This document shows, piece by piece, positions 31,990 through 44,575 of a stretch of 64,000 bases of DNA (position 1 is the first letter of the stretch; each line of letters starts with the position of its first letter). The stretch is taken from assembly GCA_028023455.1 (NCBI GenBank), contig JAQFVV010000446.1:510074-574073 (forward strand), read 5' to 3'. A program made the position numbers and the translations under genes. The DNA comes from Epiperipatus broadwayi (taxonomy: Eukaryota; Onychophora; Udeonychophora; Euonychophora; Peripatidae). The notes under the pieces were generated by a model. That model worked only from the letters and a program-made list of their open reading frames with translations. It searched no databases and was not told the DNA's origin.

Positions 31990-34900
31990 CGGAAAAAAAA
32001 CGCAGCCTCTGTGCCGGTCAAAATCGTGTATTCATTCAACAAGACCAATAATCCAAGCAAAAGTACCTTGAATCCAACCATGCACAAGATACATATGTCA
32101 GGACAAGGATGAATCCTAACCTATTTGCCTAAACTATTGCCTCTCTGACTAATGGATAACGTTTGTGATGACACTAGCAGTGCTTGGTTTTATTCCATCC
32201 CAGCTGGAGGTCATGGTTCACATAGAGACTCAAAATAATAAAGGGTTTATATGAAAAACCAATGATTTAATGGATTCTGACGATTGCAGAATGGTACAGA
32301 TATGATTTGATCGATTACTAATGGTTTGAACCGTAATAATGATAATTCTTTCTGGCAACATTATAAAGAAGTGAATTTAAATCAAAGAAATATTTAAATA
32401 AATAGAGTAATTAACTTTAGAGATTGGGAGTGATGACAAACTAAGCTTATTTAAAATAACAATATTATAGGAATTTATTAAGGAATTTAGTACAAAATAA
32501 GTTAAGTCTTTGTTTATACAACTTGGTTATTTTCTTTAATTCGTTTTGATGCGGCTTTGACAAACAATGTAAAAGTTTGTTAATTGGTCGGCCAAAAACC
32601 AATCAGCAATAAAATATTATTAGCCCTCTTCTTAAGATATTAATAAATCTGTTTATATATATTACAAGACATGAAAGATGGGCATTTAAAACACTATTAC
32701 ATTTAAAATCATTTGTATATAATGAGTGTGGGAAGCAAAATAGTTCTTAAATAAATAATTGACAATTATACAGTCAGATTTAATTAATTACGAAATTGGT
32801 TTGTGAAGGACGTGCCATCATGGCAGAGAGCCTTTCAGGTTTGCTAAATAAAGATATAAAATGATGAAGAAGGCAGTATGCTATTATAGATTACAACAAA
32901 AATAAATGAGGTCTGTTATGAACCTCTGGGTGGCTTTGCTAAAGGAAATTCCTGATATGTACAGGTAGATGATGAGAAATGCTGGCCCTCCAGCCAAAAC
33001 ATATCTCTGAATAATAATAAAATATTTTGATGTGCTGGACTTCCCATACACATCTTAAATGCAATGCCTGAAAATGGATCCCTTGGTATGAACTACGTCT
33101 ACTTTGAGGGAGAGTAAAAGGTTGGACTGGTCATAGTTAAATTTCCGAAGGTCCTGATGAGTAAGTAGCAAAGCAAAATAATAAATGAATGGTTGTAGCT
33201 ATAAAAACATTAATGCCTTAGACATATATATAGATAGTGTATCACTAACAAAATTAATAACTTAATTTCTAATTAAACTATCTCCCTGCCAAAATGGAAA
33301 GTCCCAGAAACCTTAGGCCTTTACTAAATGAATCATAAATATAATATATATATATATAAAGAATTAACTAAAATATAAATTGTTTTCCACACTTCACAAA
33401 TATTTCATTTATTAATAAGTTCTTAAATAGTTTATCAAAGATTACAAAATAAGACTGTTTTTAATTAACATAGACGGGCATTGAATATCAAACTAATAAA
33501 TTGTAAATCATAATTTTAATATTTTTCTGACAAATAATATATATATATGAAATATAGACTGATAAAATTCTATGATAAATTTTACTTAATTGATTCACTA
33601 AAATTATTTATTCTTTCAGAAATAATGACAGGGCTATTTTAAATTGGAGGTAATAGTAAGATACTTTTAAAATAATTTCAATCATTCAAATAAATTTATA
33701 TATGATGTACAAAACTAAATGAGCTTTCTATTAATTAATTTACAGGAAGTAAATCTCCTGTAATAATTTTTAACTGGAGAAAATAAGAGGAAGGGGATTT
33801 AAAGTTAGTTTTTCATCGAGTTTTGTACTTGGCAATGTCAGTAAGTCAAATATTATAAATAAACCAACAAAATTTAATTTAAGTTTGCTGCATCAAAATA
33901 ATGTAAGATTTTATAAGAATTGATATTTTAAATTTAATAAATTTAAACTACGCATTTTAAAACTAAGTTGTATAAACAAATATAGATAATATAAATTAAC
34001 ATTGATTTGGAAAACAAGTAAAATGGAATCAATGGCTTGCGGCAAATTGGACGTTACCTCAGAATCAATCAGTAGGCATTCCATGGCTTGAAACAGGCAT
34101 TTACAGTCAGATCATTAACAGGCTTCCTTGACACAGCACAGTTTCAGGCTAGATGTTGAAAGCACTGGAAAGGCATTGATGAGCTGGTGGGACAGAGCTC
34201 CGGAAAGCAATGGTCGATCTTTTAGCCAGTCATTCTATAGGCATGATGTACTATATCTCTAAACTACTCTCTTCAGATAAAACTCAACAAATAATTAATC
34301 CTTATCAAATTTTCCACTATTTATGTGTTCTGATCTTTATCTATAGGATTGAATCTACAGTGTCAACTGCCAATTGTAATTGCTCTAAGCAGTTCTGTGA
34401 GGTTGGTGCCTGCTTTGGAGGGAAAATCTATAACTCTGCATGAACATGCCCCAAGGGTTGATTTGCTAATTAAAAAACAACAACAACAAGCATATTAAGT
34501 TTATCAGTCATTGTACTAACAAAATCTATTTAATTAAGGTTTAGATTAACAAAAATGTAGATTTTATTCAGAAAAATTTTAGGAATTTGGTACAATGACT
34601 TTCAAACTGATATTTGACATAAACTTAAGCAGAAATTTACAAAATATTTCTTAAAAATATTACATTGTTTAAATAATTGATTCTCAAGTGTACATTGATT
34701 AAAAGATAAATATAAAATGTTACCCACTAATTAATTGAAGAAAATGAACTTTAATAAAGAATTTGAAATATTTGTAACATTTTATAGATATCTAGGATTC
34801 AATTCAATTTAATAAAATAAACACAATATACATTTTTACAAATATAAAATAAATAAACTAATATAAAAGGTTAGTTTTAATTATAAAATAAGATTAATGA

Positions 34901-35048
34901 AATATAAAAGATTATAATATTGATTAAAATATACTACCACCTATTATGAGATGGGTGTCAGTTAATAAAGATTGGGTTCAAACCCAGACTAGTGCTGATG
35001 ACATTGGCACTAGGTGAAGCAGGAATATGTACTATATTTCCAGCTTCA
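31990..35048 (-). repeat. Terminal direct repeat, upstream (5') copy
   Basis: Partner of 22078-25132. On the + strand it begins CGG, an A run and CGCAGCCTCTGTG, and ends TATTTCCAGCTTCA at 35048. Outside the repeat the flanks differ at once: ATATGGAGGTG here against TATCCCTCGG at 25133. Differences from the other copy are scattered substitutions and short indels, such as near 32635-32665. Confidence 0.85.
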
Positions 35049-35534
35049 ATATGGAGGTGTGTGTGCAATCTGTTTGTGCTTTGTTGTAAGTTTAAGTATG
35101 CTGTGAGAGTCTTGTGTGTAATGTTGCCTTCATTTCCCCATAATATGATGCGAGACAATTCTTGTATGAACATGTTATGTTATATACTGCTTTCTGTGTA
35201 GGTATTGGAAGTAGCTGATCTTTGGTATTGTTGAAAATTCTAAGATGGTAGGAGTGTGATAGCATAGGTTGAAATTATCATGGAAGATTATGTGTTAATT
35301 ATTGTGTATTTTTATGTATGGGAAAAGGATTCGACATTGATTCTGTGTGTTTGCTGGATTAAGTTGGTATTTGAATGTCCTATTATATTATCTATGTTTT
35401 TTCTGTTATATCTTGCCCTTAATAAATCTGCTTGATACATTTTTATCAGCTTCAAAACTGCACAGTTTGACATTTCTGTAAAGAAATGTCTTTAAGCGAG
35501 CCAGTTTGTGGGTGGTAGAGGTGTTTGATTGGTG
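35049..35534. other. Intergenic sequence beside the gypsy element
   Basis: T/G-rich sequence with chance frames only. A 71-codon frame on the - strand spans the repeat border and is not credible as a gene. Confidence 0.5.
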
Positions 35535-35700
35535 ACGGATTATGTAATGATGTTCAATAGCAAATTATTTTAATTTTATTCCAGTTATGCCATCTAGTAG
35601 AAACTTGACTATGCTTGATTATAATGTTTACACTAGACAGCATAACTGAAGTAAGAAAAATTCATCACTGAACAACATTATGTAAACTGGAATCATGTGA
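35535..35700. mobile_element. MITE-like inverted repeat
   Basis: An imperfect inverted repeat: GATTATGTAATGATGTTCAA and CCAGTTATGCCATCTAGTAG in the left arm pair with TACACTAGACAGCATAACTG and TGAACAACATTATGTAAACT in the right arm, with almost no loop. A half copy, TACACTAGGTGGCATAACTA, lies at 36073. No coding capacity. Confidence 0.6.
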
Positions 35701-36479
35701 TGTTTAGTTGACTTCACACAAATACATGCCAAAAGAAAAAAAATTATGGATTGTTATTAAAAAACAAAGAATCCCCTAATATATAAATACTGAACTAGAT
35801 TTTACATCTTTATGACTATACAAGCAAGATGCTTTAGATCAAACACATTGTTATTTTTTTATTTTAGGCCAATGGCTAGATAGTAAAACAATGAATTAAA
35901 AGACAAACTGCTAGAGAAAAATGCATTGTATTCAAAAGATCGAAGTGCACAACTCTAGATCCAAAGCTCTTCACGGATAAAAATTTTAAGCTATAAACTA
36001 GTCTATGAATATTGCATAGTAAAGCACTGGATATGAATGTATTAAATGCTATTATTTATTAATTACTCAAAGTTACACTAGGTGGCATAACTAGAGTCAA
36101 AAAAGATAATATGCTTCTGATATTTTTCAATGATTTCTTTTCATTACATACACAATTGAATTAAAGTTTGATTATGATGTAAAGAAAACCTTGTAATTAA
36201 GGTGTGGTTGTGCTACTGAAGTGGGAGTAATGTGCAAGAAATTCAATAGAAACAAAACATTCTGTCATTGTGAAATGGAGTCTAGGTGTATCTTTCACAA
36301 GACTGTAGTGCATTAAGCAAAAAGAAATGAAGGGTATAAATTGTATTTATTACAATGGCATTTATACCACTTTGACTCATACTTTTATTAGACCCAACAG
36401 CATCATGTGATCTTTGTCATACATATTAATTTTAGTTCCAGCTTTGAATTCAAGCCTTCACTCATAAAGACAAAATCCA

Positions 36480-36615
36480 TAAGCTGGTCAGTTTGGAGAA
36501 AGATATTTTATGGCACTAAGCAACATTGATTGTGTTTATTGGGAAGATATAGAAGGATACAGAATACATTGCAAAACTATAATCAGACTTGTTTTTGAAG
36601 TGTTTAAAAAATGTT
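36480..36615 (+). pseudogene. LINE C-terminal fragment
   Basis: The frame reads NIDCVYWEDIEGYRIHCKTI followed by IRLVFEVFKK. It parallels the fragment at 40680-40780 (NCFHWEDMAENRIQW, then IEVFQK). The spacing W-E-D-x6-R is shared, so both come from the same LINE family. No open frame extends beyond it. Confidence 0.6.
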
Positions 36616-39600
36616 TGCTATCAAAAAGTTAAAAAGATGGCATTTCAAATCCTCAAATAAATAGAAAAATGAACTATAGTGTTCTACATCTGTTTGATTG
36701 ATTAGTATGCTTAGATATTGCAAAATGCATTAGTAGTAATTAAAGTAATATCATGTTGATTAAAGTTTATACTAATATATTGATTTTTAACTGATTTTAA
36801 AACCTACAATAGGGTTAATGTCAATTAATAGGCTTAATTAACCTATTCACACAATTGTCAAGTATAAAAATGTTACTATGATAAATATATTGAAAAGACC
36901 AATAAGATTTATTAAGAGTTGGTGGAAAAACTTTTCTTATATGAATAATATGTTGTTGTTTTTTTCTGTCAAACGACCTGATTCAAATACAAATGGACTA
37001 AATACAAGAACTGAAATAAGATACACTATTTAGTTTTCACTACATTTATAAATGTGTATAAATATTTTTTTATGTTTCTTTAAATTGTTAATTATCAACT
37101 TAACTAATTTATTTCTATATGTTGTATATGTATTAACTTTATAATTAGATGGGTATGCATTATATATTTTTTTTGTTTTTTAATATGACTGTTTTAATAC
37201 TAATGGTATGAGAGGGTGTAAACATCAATCTTACACTAATACTGGGAAAACTGTTGTTATTGTTATAACTGGTCTGCCTGTGTTCCCCTTTTATTTGTGC
37301 ATTTCAACTTGTTAGTTAAGTTGTATAACATTACCATTGAGTTCCAAAAGTCATAAGAGTGAAGCTGACTTAAATGTTTTCAAAGAGTATAGGTTTAATC
37401 CTAGATTAGTAATAATGTCTTTCTGGTCTTTAATAATGTGCCTCATCAGAACTAATAAATATTCTAGTATTTTTAGGCAGTATAAGTTTGTACCCACATG
37501 ATGAGCAAAAAATATTACTGTGTAGGGTTAGCATTATCAGCAATAGGCTATAAGCTAATAAGCTCATCATAGTTGATAATTGGACTAATTAGTCAAACCA
37601 AAGGTGGCCTGATCACAATGTTATATATATATATATATATCACTATATGCTATATGTGGTTGTTATAGTTCATTTGGCTAGCATCATTTTGGTCTTGGAC
37701 ATCCTGTAGCTGGTTTGAGGTCAGTGGTAGTATAATATGTATATATATGAAAATGTTCTACTAAATATTATTACTCTTCAAACAATTCATTATTCTTTTG
37801 TTTAAAGATAAATAATGTTTAAATGAGAAATTTCCAATATAGGTATTGAAAACCGTGCATACATGAAAAAACGTAAATTAAACCAATGTTCTTGGTAAAT
37901 AGAGTTTATATTAATAGATAAAATGCGATAGTAGGGACCTCTACAGGTGTTTAACCACGAGCTTACGCTATGGAAGAAAAGAGGGGATATTTTGTAATTG
38001 ACTTTAAAATCTATAATAGTGTTAATAAACATATTAACAGAGCTGTCAAGTAAAAAAATGTTATTATAATAAATCACAAATCAGATTCCAAAACAATCAT
38101 TTAAATAAATTTGCAAATAATGCCTGCTTTAATCAATGCCCATCTTAATACAAAACAGACATCACTTGCATGTTTATTTTAAAAATTCTTGGAAAATTGA
38201 CTTGTGAATTATAATATTAATCTTTTCAGACTTAATTGTATCATGAATCAATTTGTGTCATCAGCATCACATACTTGTTAAGCGATAATTTATTTACAGT
38301 CTTGTTACAATTGTTGAAATTTCATTTGAGTTAATATCTAACCTCATAAAGATTTATTAAGTAAGATTACACCCATCTAAAGATATGGGAATCTTTATTA
38401 ATTATTGTAAAATAGTTGATTAATTCATAAAGCTACTGGCCTTGTCTCATTCTGAAGATGCCTATCATCCATTTTTTATTTTTTATATGTTTTGATTTAA
38501 CAACACATGAACTTGATCACATGTGCATTTCTAAATAATAAACCAGACTCATAATGCAGCTTCAATTGATAATCTACTGCTTTATGTATATTATGGAGTT
38601 TCTGGTATTTTAAAAGCATTTTATAATAAAAAAATAACAAAATGACTAATTGAATAGAATTATGCAGATTTTATAATCATCATCATCATTTTAAACTATT
38701 ATTCATTGATTGCAAGATGAAGATCTTTCCAAGTTTAATTCAATATCTCTGATCTCTAGCCTGTATTTTCTACAACAAAAATGGCATTACATTATCCATC
38801 CATCTCACATGTGGTCTTCTTCTGGGTCTTCTACAATTTCTTGAAATCCTATTTAAGATCACAACTGCTCGTGTATTAATCATCTCTTCTAGCAATATAT
38901 TTAACCTGGCTCTATTTTAACCTTCTAATTCTTTCAATGATTCTTGATGCTACTTTCTCTGTGTATTTCATTTTTAATTTCTTTTTGATACTTACAGTGA
39001 ATTGTCAGTAGTCACTGTAGTGCATTTGTGTTAAGTATCCAAGTCTCAGATTCATGTGTAGGAAATAGTAAAACAGATTTATTAATAAACTTTACAAACA
39101 CAATGACATATTATTGGGAAGATTTTTTGTTATACTTCATAAGAAAGTTTGATCACACACAAAAAAAATGTAATGTGGAATTTGAAGAATAGGTTTATCA
39201 AAAAGATTACATCAAATCTCATTCGGTAGTCAGCCACTCCCAAATAAATCTTGTCACCCTAACATTAGATGAGAACAACAATGATAAATGAAAAGATTGG
39301 AAAAAGAATTACCAATTCTGTGTTATTTAAAGAAATGGAAATGTGATTGTATAACACTCAATATCATATTTCCTGATAGCATAAAGGCATGATTGATTGT
39401 TTGATTGGTGATAATGATTGTTTCTGTACTAACCTAAATGACTGAAGACAGTAAAATAAAAGAGAAAAAATGCAGAAAAAATAAATATGAAAAACATTGA
39501 CCAAAAATTTATTCTTTTGATTCAGACACTGTTTATATATAATTGGTAGTAACTTTCTTGCCTTAAGATCTACTATACACACATACATATAAAACAAAAA

Positions 39601-40340
39601 CAAAAATTTTAAGAATCAACATATTCAAGTGAAAAAAATCTCAATTCCACCTACCCCCACCTACAATTCTATGAGCGAACTAACTTGATACGAGTTAATG
39701 AAAAAGATACACAAGTGATGAGTAATAAAGAACATCTAAAAGACACAAAGAAATAAACATTTAAAAGCAATTGAGGTAGTAAATTCATATAATAAAAAAG
39801 GAAGATTGGCGATGAGTATTTTCTTCTATTATTTTATGATCACTAGCATTATTTGCTAGCTTATGATTTTTCAGATTAGAGTTGTAAATTTTTATGATGA
39901 TTTAAGATTTTTTGCAAATAAATGCACCAACTTCGCCTTTTCTATGGAAAAATCTGCAAGGTTAAAAAAAAGAGTTCAAACTGATTAAAACACTGTCTAC
40001 ATATTTGGTATCAATAAGAGCAAAATGTGATCATATGAAAAAATAAATGTTTTCTAACCTGCTCTTTATAACAGTGGAATGTTTTATTCCAATGGGAGCC
40101 AGTGATGGAAGAAACATCCTCAGCAACTTTTATCATGGATGATTATCAACTAGAGAATGTAAATGTAGGTTTATAAGTAGAAAGATGGACTTAGACACTG
40201 AGATCCAACATGGATTCTAATCTGTTGTTGCTGCTTTTAATAAAAAAAAAAAACTATTTTCTTTACAGGGAAATAAATATTGACACTAAGTTACTGGAGA
40301 AAGAATTGTGTTTATGTGTTACTTGCATAAGTTGTGTGTG
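36616..40340. other. Intergenic AT-rich region with repeat debris
   Basis: It contains a (TA)n tract at 37621-37640 and the repeat copy at 37930-37985. At 38750-39080 the - strand yields short K/R-rich phrases (for example ARLNILLEEMINTRAVVI) that may be another retroelement remnant. No confident gene or RNA was found. Confidence 0.5.
37925..37990. repeat. Dispersed repeat, partner of 11300-11385
   Basis: GTAGGGACCTCTACAGG and GAGCTTACGCTATGGAAGAA match the copy at 11311-11375 in order and spacing. Confidence 0.55.
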
Positions 40341-40860
40341 TGTGTGTGGGGGGGGGTTGCATAATTTATGGTACAGAAGTGTGGTTACCTTCTCAGCACA
40401 ATATAAAAGCATTAGAAAAGTTTCATTTAAGGATGTTCTGTAAAAAAAATTAAAATACAATAACAAGATCATAAAATCAATCAATGTTCTTCACCTTTCT
40501 GGATATAATACTACTAAATATTTTAAAAATTACACTTTCATTGGATTGGACATATAAAATGGCTAGCAACCTGGAAGACTACCTAAAAGAATGTTTTATG
40601 CTGTACTTGAACATGGGTTCATGTTAGAAGTAGAATGTGCTTACAATATGAGGATTATCTTAAAGACATCCTAAAGAAATGCAATCCTAATTGTTTCCAT
40701 TGGGAAGATATGGCAGAGAATAGAATACAGTGGGGAGTTAGAATTAGACATGTAATTGAGGTATTTCAAAAAATAATAATAAGGTTTCTGCTGAGGAAAC
40801 TGAAAGACTGCTTTGTAATGAAAAAGTGGTCTAGCATATTCTATTGACTTATTTGTAAGT
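40340..40860 (+). pseudogene. LINE reverse-transcriptase C-terminal remnant
   Basis: LIYGTEVWLPSQHNIKALEK at 40360 gives the (L/I)YG(T/S)E.W motif after the RT palm and thumb. At 40635-40847 an open stretch includes YEDYLKDILKKCNPNCFHWE followed by MAENRIQWGVRIRHVIEVFQ. This is the usual LINE tail with Y.D.LK..L...(I/N)....WE..A..R..W. Frameshifts and stops lie between. The G9 tract at 40348-40356 sits at its left edge. Fragments at 3640 and 36480 belong to the same family. Confidence 0.75.
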
Positions 40861-41600
40861 TACAAACTAATTTCTATTGCCACCACAACATTCATTTTTA
40901 AAGTAGTATTTTTCCTCTCCACTACCCCCCTGGTATTGGAATGGCTATACTCATTTCCTGATTCAGTGATTGTTATTACTATATTATTCGCTAGAATTTT
41001 GAGCAGCTGAAGTGATGGAGCAAAACCTTTACTTCCAGATTTAATTTCACCACTGCTTAAGGACAGATAAATAAAATGATCGCGTAGATGGCTTTTTTTT
41101 TTAAAAAAAAAAAAACCAATAAATACAAGCCAATAATATTATAGAATGCTCTGATCATTAAAAGAAAGTTAAAATAAATAATAAAAAAACTTTATTGCCT
41201 GAAACTTCGAGCGCCAGAATTAACATCGATCCGAGGATCTTGCGTTCCAGAATCTGACATTCTATTACTTAATGATGCTGGGTAACTAAAGATAAAAATA
41301 TAAAAATTAAACGATAAACAATATTTGGAAATTAACTTTTAGTTTAGCTTTTTAGCAATAGATGACACTACATTACAGATCCCCCCCCCCCCAAAAAAAA
41401 TACTTTTACCGTATTTCAGTAAAAAAAAATTTAATTTTAATATATGAATTTTTTCTACAGTACAGACTTTTGCATATAAGGAGTTTACATCAGACTTTCC
41501 TCAACTATATACGCTATCTCATACTGCTGATACACTTGATCTCCCACGTCGAAAAGATAATTCATCACCAATATACGTATTTCGTAAATGTTTATTAAAG
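40861..41600. other. AT-rich spacer
   Basis: Homopolymer runs only (T/A at 41092-41113 and C10/A8 at 41383-41400). No gene or element recognised. Confidence 0.5.
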
Positions 41601-41604
41601 GGTG

Positions 41605-41965
41605 GCCTTTGAGCATTCCATCTTCAGATTTTCAATTGGATGGACGGTTGAAGAGTTGGAGTGTGTAGTAGATTGGAGCCTGTCCATTAAAGTATGAAGA
41701 TTGTCTATCTTAATATATATCTGGGCACTTATAGTATATATGTGTGGGAGATGATAATCTGGACCAACTGATGATTGCTGGTTTAGCATGAAATACGGAT
41801 ATTGGTGATTATTTATCTTTTCAACATATATGTGCTTGAGTGTATCAGTGTTATTAGATAGAGTGGAGAGTGATGGGTCATCTGAAAGTTTGTGCTCATA
41901 TACCCTATATTACATATATAGACACAGGTATATAATAAGCCTGTGTTTCAATTAATAACAAAAAG
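41605..41965 (+). mobile_element. Foldback family, right arm only
   Basis: It carries the ordered family landmarks TTTGAGCATTCCATC, CAGATTTTCAATTGG, CATTAAAGTATGAAGATTG, AATCTGGACCAACTGATGA, TCTTTTCAACATATATGTG and GTGGAGAGTGATGGGTCAT. It ends ACACAGGTATATAATAAGCC plus TGTGT, itself a small hairpin. No matching left arm is next to it. Frames seen here (for example the 64-codon one at 41595-41789) are shadows of the repeat. Confidence 0.8.
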
Positions 41966-42329
41966 AACTGGGAGGAGAGGGTGGAGAGGCATTTTTCTTA
42001 ATAAAAATTAAATAATTGATTATTTACGTATGAAACGAAATTAAAAAATCATTAGTGATTTGAATGTGCGAAATGAATGGTTTCTCAAAATATGACTAAA
42101 AAAAAATTATAATGTATAAGGAGTGCGTTAGCGGGATAATGGAAATGTCGATATGATTTACCCATTTTAGTAATATAAGTAATAAATAATTGTTTGTTGT
42201 CAAAAATGTTAATAGACATGTTAGATTGAAGCCTACGTTAGATATAATTAGAAAGGAGGTAGAAAAAATATAATATTTGAAAAGGAAATGTAATATATAT
42301 ACTGAACTTTCGATGTAATTAGACGAATT

Positions 42330-43045
42330 TTAACACAGACTTTCAAGCACCCTTCAGCTATTCACTCCATTTTATATAACCGATGCACAAAATCACATAT
42401 ATGTGAAAAAGATAAATAACCGCCAATACCGTATTTCATGCTGAATCAGCACTCATCAGTTGGTCCAGATCATTTTCTATGCATACATAATCAGTGCTCA
42501 CTTCATATTAAGATAGCAAATCTTCAAACTTTACTGGATTGGCTTCAATCTTCTCCAAGCTCCAACTTTTCAGCCATCCATATTATTAAAAATTTGATGA
42601 AGGAGTGACCAAATCCGTTGTTGTTGACAAATTTTGTTGTCATACCCATGTTGACTTAAAATCATTCTGACCCCCTCATATGTAGAACCTTAACATGTCC
42701 ATTTCACTACACAGAAAAGGGAAGAGGGATGGACCCATTATATTGATATCAACAAGGCTTTGAGCATTTCATCATCAGATTTTCAATAATATGAGTGGCT
42801 GAAGAGTTGGAGAGTGGAAAAGATTGATATCTGTCCATTAAAGTATTTTAATGTAATCTGAGCACTGATTACATATGTGTGTGGGAGATGGTGATCTGAA
42901 CCAATTGATGAGTGCTGATTTAGCACAAAATATATATATTGGGGATCATGTGTCTTATTCACATGTATGTGGATATATGTAGTGGTTATGTAAGATGGAT
43001 AGCTTGAAAGTCTGTGCTCAGAGACCCTCTAAAAAGATAATAGTA
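42330..43045. mobile_element. Foldback element, both arms
   Basis: The left arm runs from about 42330 (AGACTTTCAAGCACCCTTCA) to 42605. The right arm runs from about 42755 (TTTGAGCATTTCATCATCAG) to 43045 as its reverse complement, around a loop of about 150 bp that includes TGACCCCCTCATATGTAG. Arms are about 275-290 bp and moderately diverged. Same family as 41605, 48545, 55215 and 61635. Confidence 0.8.
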
Positions 43046-44165
43046 CAGAGACTGGTAAATAAAGAAAAAGTAAATAAGACAAGCATATAATAGAAGCTTA
43101 AACAGAATTAAAATATTTAAATAAGAAGTATGGCCAAATTAGAGTAGATGGGCAAAGTGCAGATGAAATTCAAGATTTAGGTGAGAATGTTTAAATTAAT
43201 GGGAGAGAGGGGAGAAATGATCTTTGTGTAACTATGATGGTATGTGCCTTTATTAATTAAAATATACTTGGGAATTTTATTTGTTAATAAATAGAAACAG
43301 ATATCTAGCCTATTTCTGCATGGGACAAAAGTTCAACATATTGAGGACAAAGTAATAAAACGTGTTAACAGTAGAAATATTATTGTTCTACATATGAAGA
43401 ATCAATCAGAAATAATAATAGTGGAATGTTCCCTATAAGATTAGGTGTAGTAATAGAGTAGTAAATTCTGAAGCTCAAAATAATTGGATTATCGCACAGA
43501 TCTGCCATGTCCAGAGCTGACATTTGTTATGAACTCCCGACCAATAAATTATCCTATATATATTGTAAGAGATGGCTTACAACTAACCTTCACATCTATC
43601 CCAATTTCTTTTACAATGTTTGAATTCAGACCAAGTGGTAGGCAAATAAAATATCTTATATACTTATATATATATATATATATATATATAGTATATACAC
43701 ATATAAACATACATATAAACTGATCTGTTTGAGAAATTAATTGTTTTTGTTTTTTTTATCTTTGTGAGAAAGCAAACAAATTCATTATATACAGGAAATA
43801 TATATGTATATAAACATATTGTACCGTTTATTTATATATATGGTACAAATTGCTATTTAATATTGTATACCATTTAAATAAAAAAGAGAGAACCCGATCT
43901 TTAATTTTTTTTTTTTTTGTAATACAATGTTGTTTTAAAAAAAACATACAGTGAAAGTTTAATTTTTCTTTTTATATATATATAATTTAATTAAAATAAA
44001 TTCAATGTTGGAAAGTGCATACTGAATAATTGATTCAAATAGTGAAAGGAAATTTCAAAGGTAAAAGATTGCTATCTGAAACGATTTTCTGATAGTAATT
44101 AAAAATAACAGGAATTCATAACAAGAAAAGAGACTTCGTAATAAAAAAATAAGAAATAATGTAGA
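43046..44165. other. Intergenic, low complexity
   Basis: A (TA)n tract at 43662-43690 and T/A runs. A frame at 43484-43723 runs into the TA tract and has no recognisable content. Confidence 0.5.
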
Positions 44166-44169
44166 ACTT

Positions 44170-44575
44170 TATAAAATAGAACAAAAGGTAAAAGGAATAT
44201 GCGCAGAACTTTTAAAAAGAATCTGGGGATATAAAAAGAGCCGAGAGGTTTGAAAAGTGTCTTTGTCTTGTTGTTCCACGGAGTGTTGAGCAATTTGAAG
44301 TGCCTCGTATTTTTTTTTTATAAAAAAATTTAATAAAATGTGTCCACTTAGATACGAACTGAAACCACACTCCATGAGTGAGTAGAACTCTATTGTTTGC
44401 CGACACTTTCTCTCAAGAAAAGTCACCTAAATCGTCATCTGGCTCTACCTAAATATTGATCGGAGATTTGGAAGGAGTAAAACAAAACAAAAACGACTGC
44501 GGACTACCCATTGAAGAAATTGGACTTTGATGATCGATGCCCTACTTAAATATCAACTTACCGGTAAGTTAATGC
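44170..44575 (+). other. Possible untranslated first exon
   Basis: This non-repetitive stretch has more C/G and CpG than its surroundings (for example GCGCAGAACTTTT, GACTGCGGACTACCC). It ends in CTTACCG/GTAAGTTAAT (donor GT at 44572-44573), a strong 5' splice-site match. No convincing coding frame is open up to the donor. It could be a 5' UTR exon of a gene running to the right, or chance. Confidence 0.25.

Larger units (their letters stand above)
22078..35048 (-). mobile_element. Decayed Ty3/gypsy-type retroelement with 3 kb terminal repeats
   Basis: Direct repeats of 3055 bp (22078-25132) and 3059 bp (31990-35048) flank 6.86 kb that contains, on the - strand, gag (30062 to 28783) and pol (about 28640 to 25519) in the order protease, RT, RNase H, integrase. 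That order, with integrase last, is the Ty3/gypsy arrangement. Every domain is interrupted by stops or frameshifts. If the repeats are LTRs they are unusually long, start TGAAGCTGG but end in CCG rather than CA, and show no 5-bp target duplication. A tandem segmental duplication around the element is the alternative. Confidence 0.75.

Noticed and set aside
37802-38077. 91-codon - strand frame
   Set aside because: It overlaps a dispersed repeat and has no recognisable domain.
43484-43723. 79-codon frame running into a TA repeat
   Set aside because: The C-terminal third is the microsatellite and the rest is unsupported.
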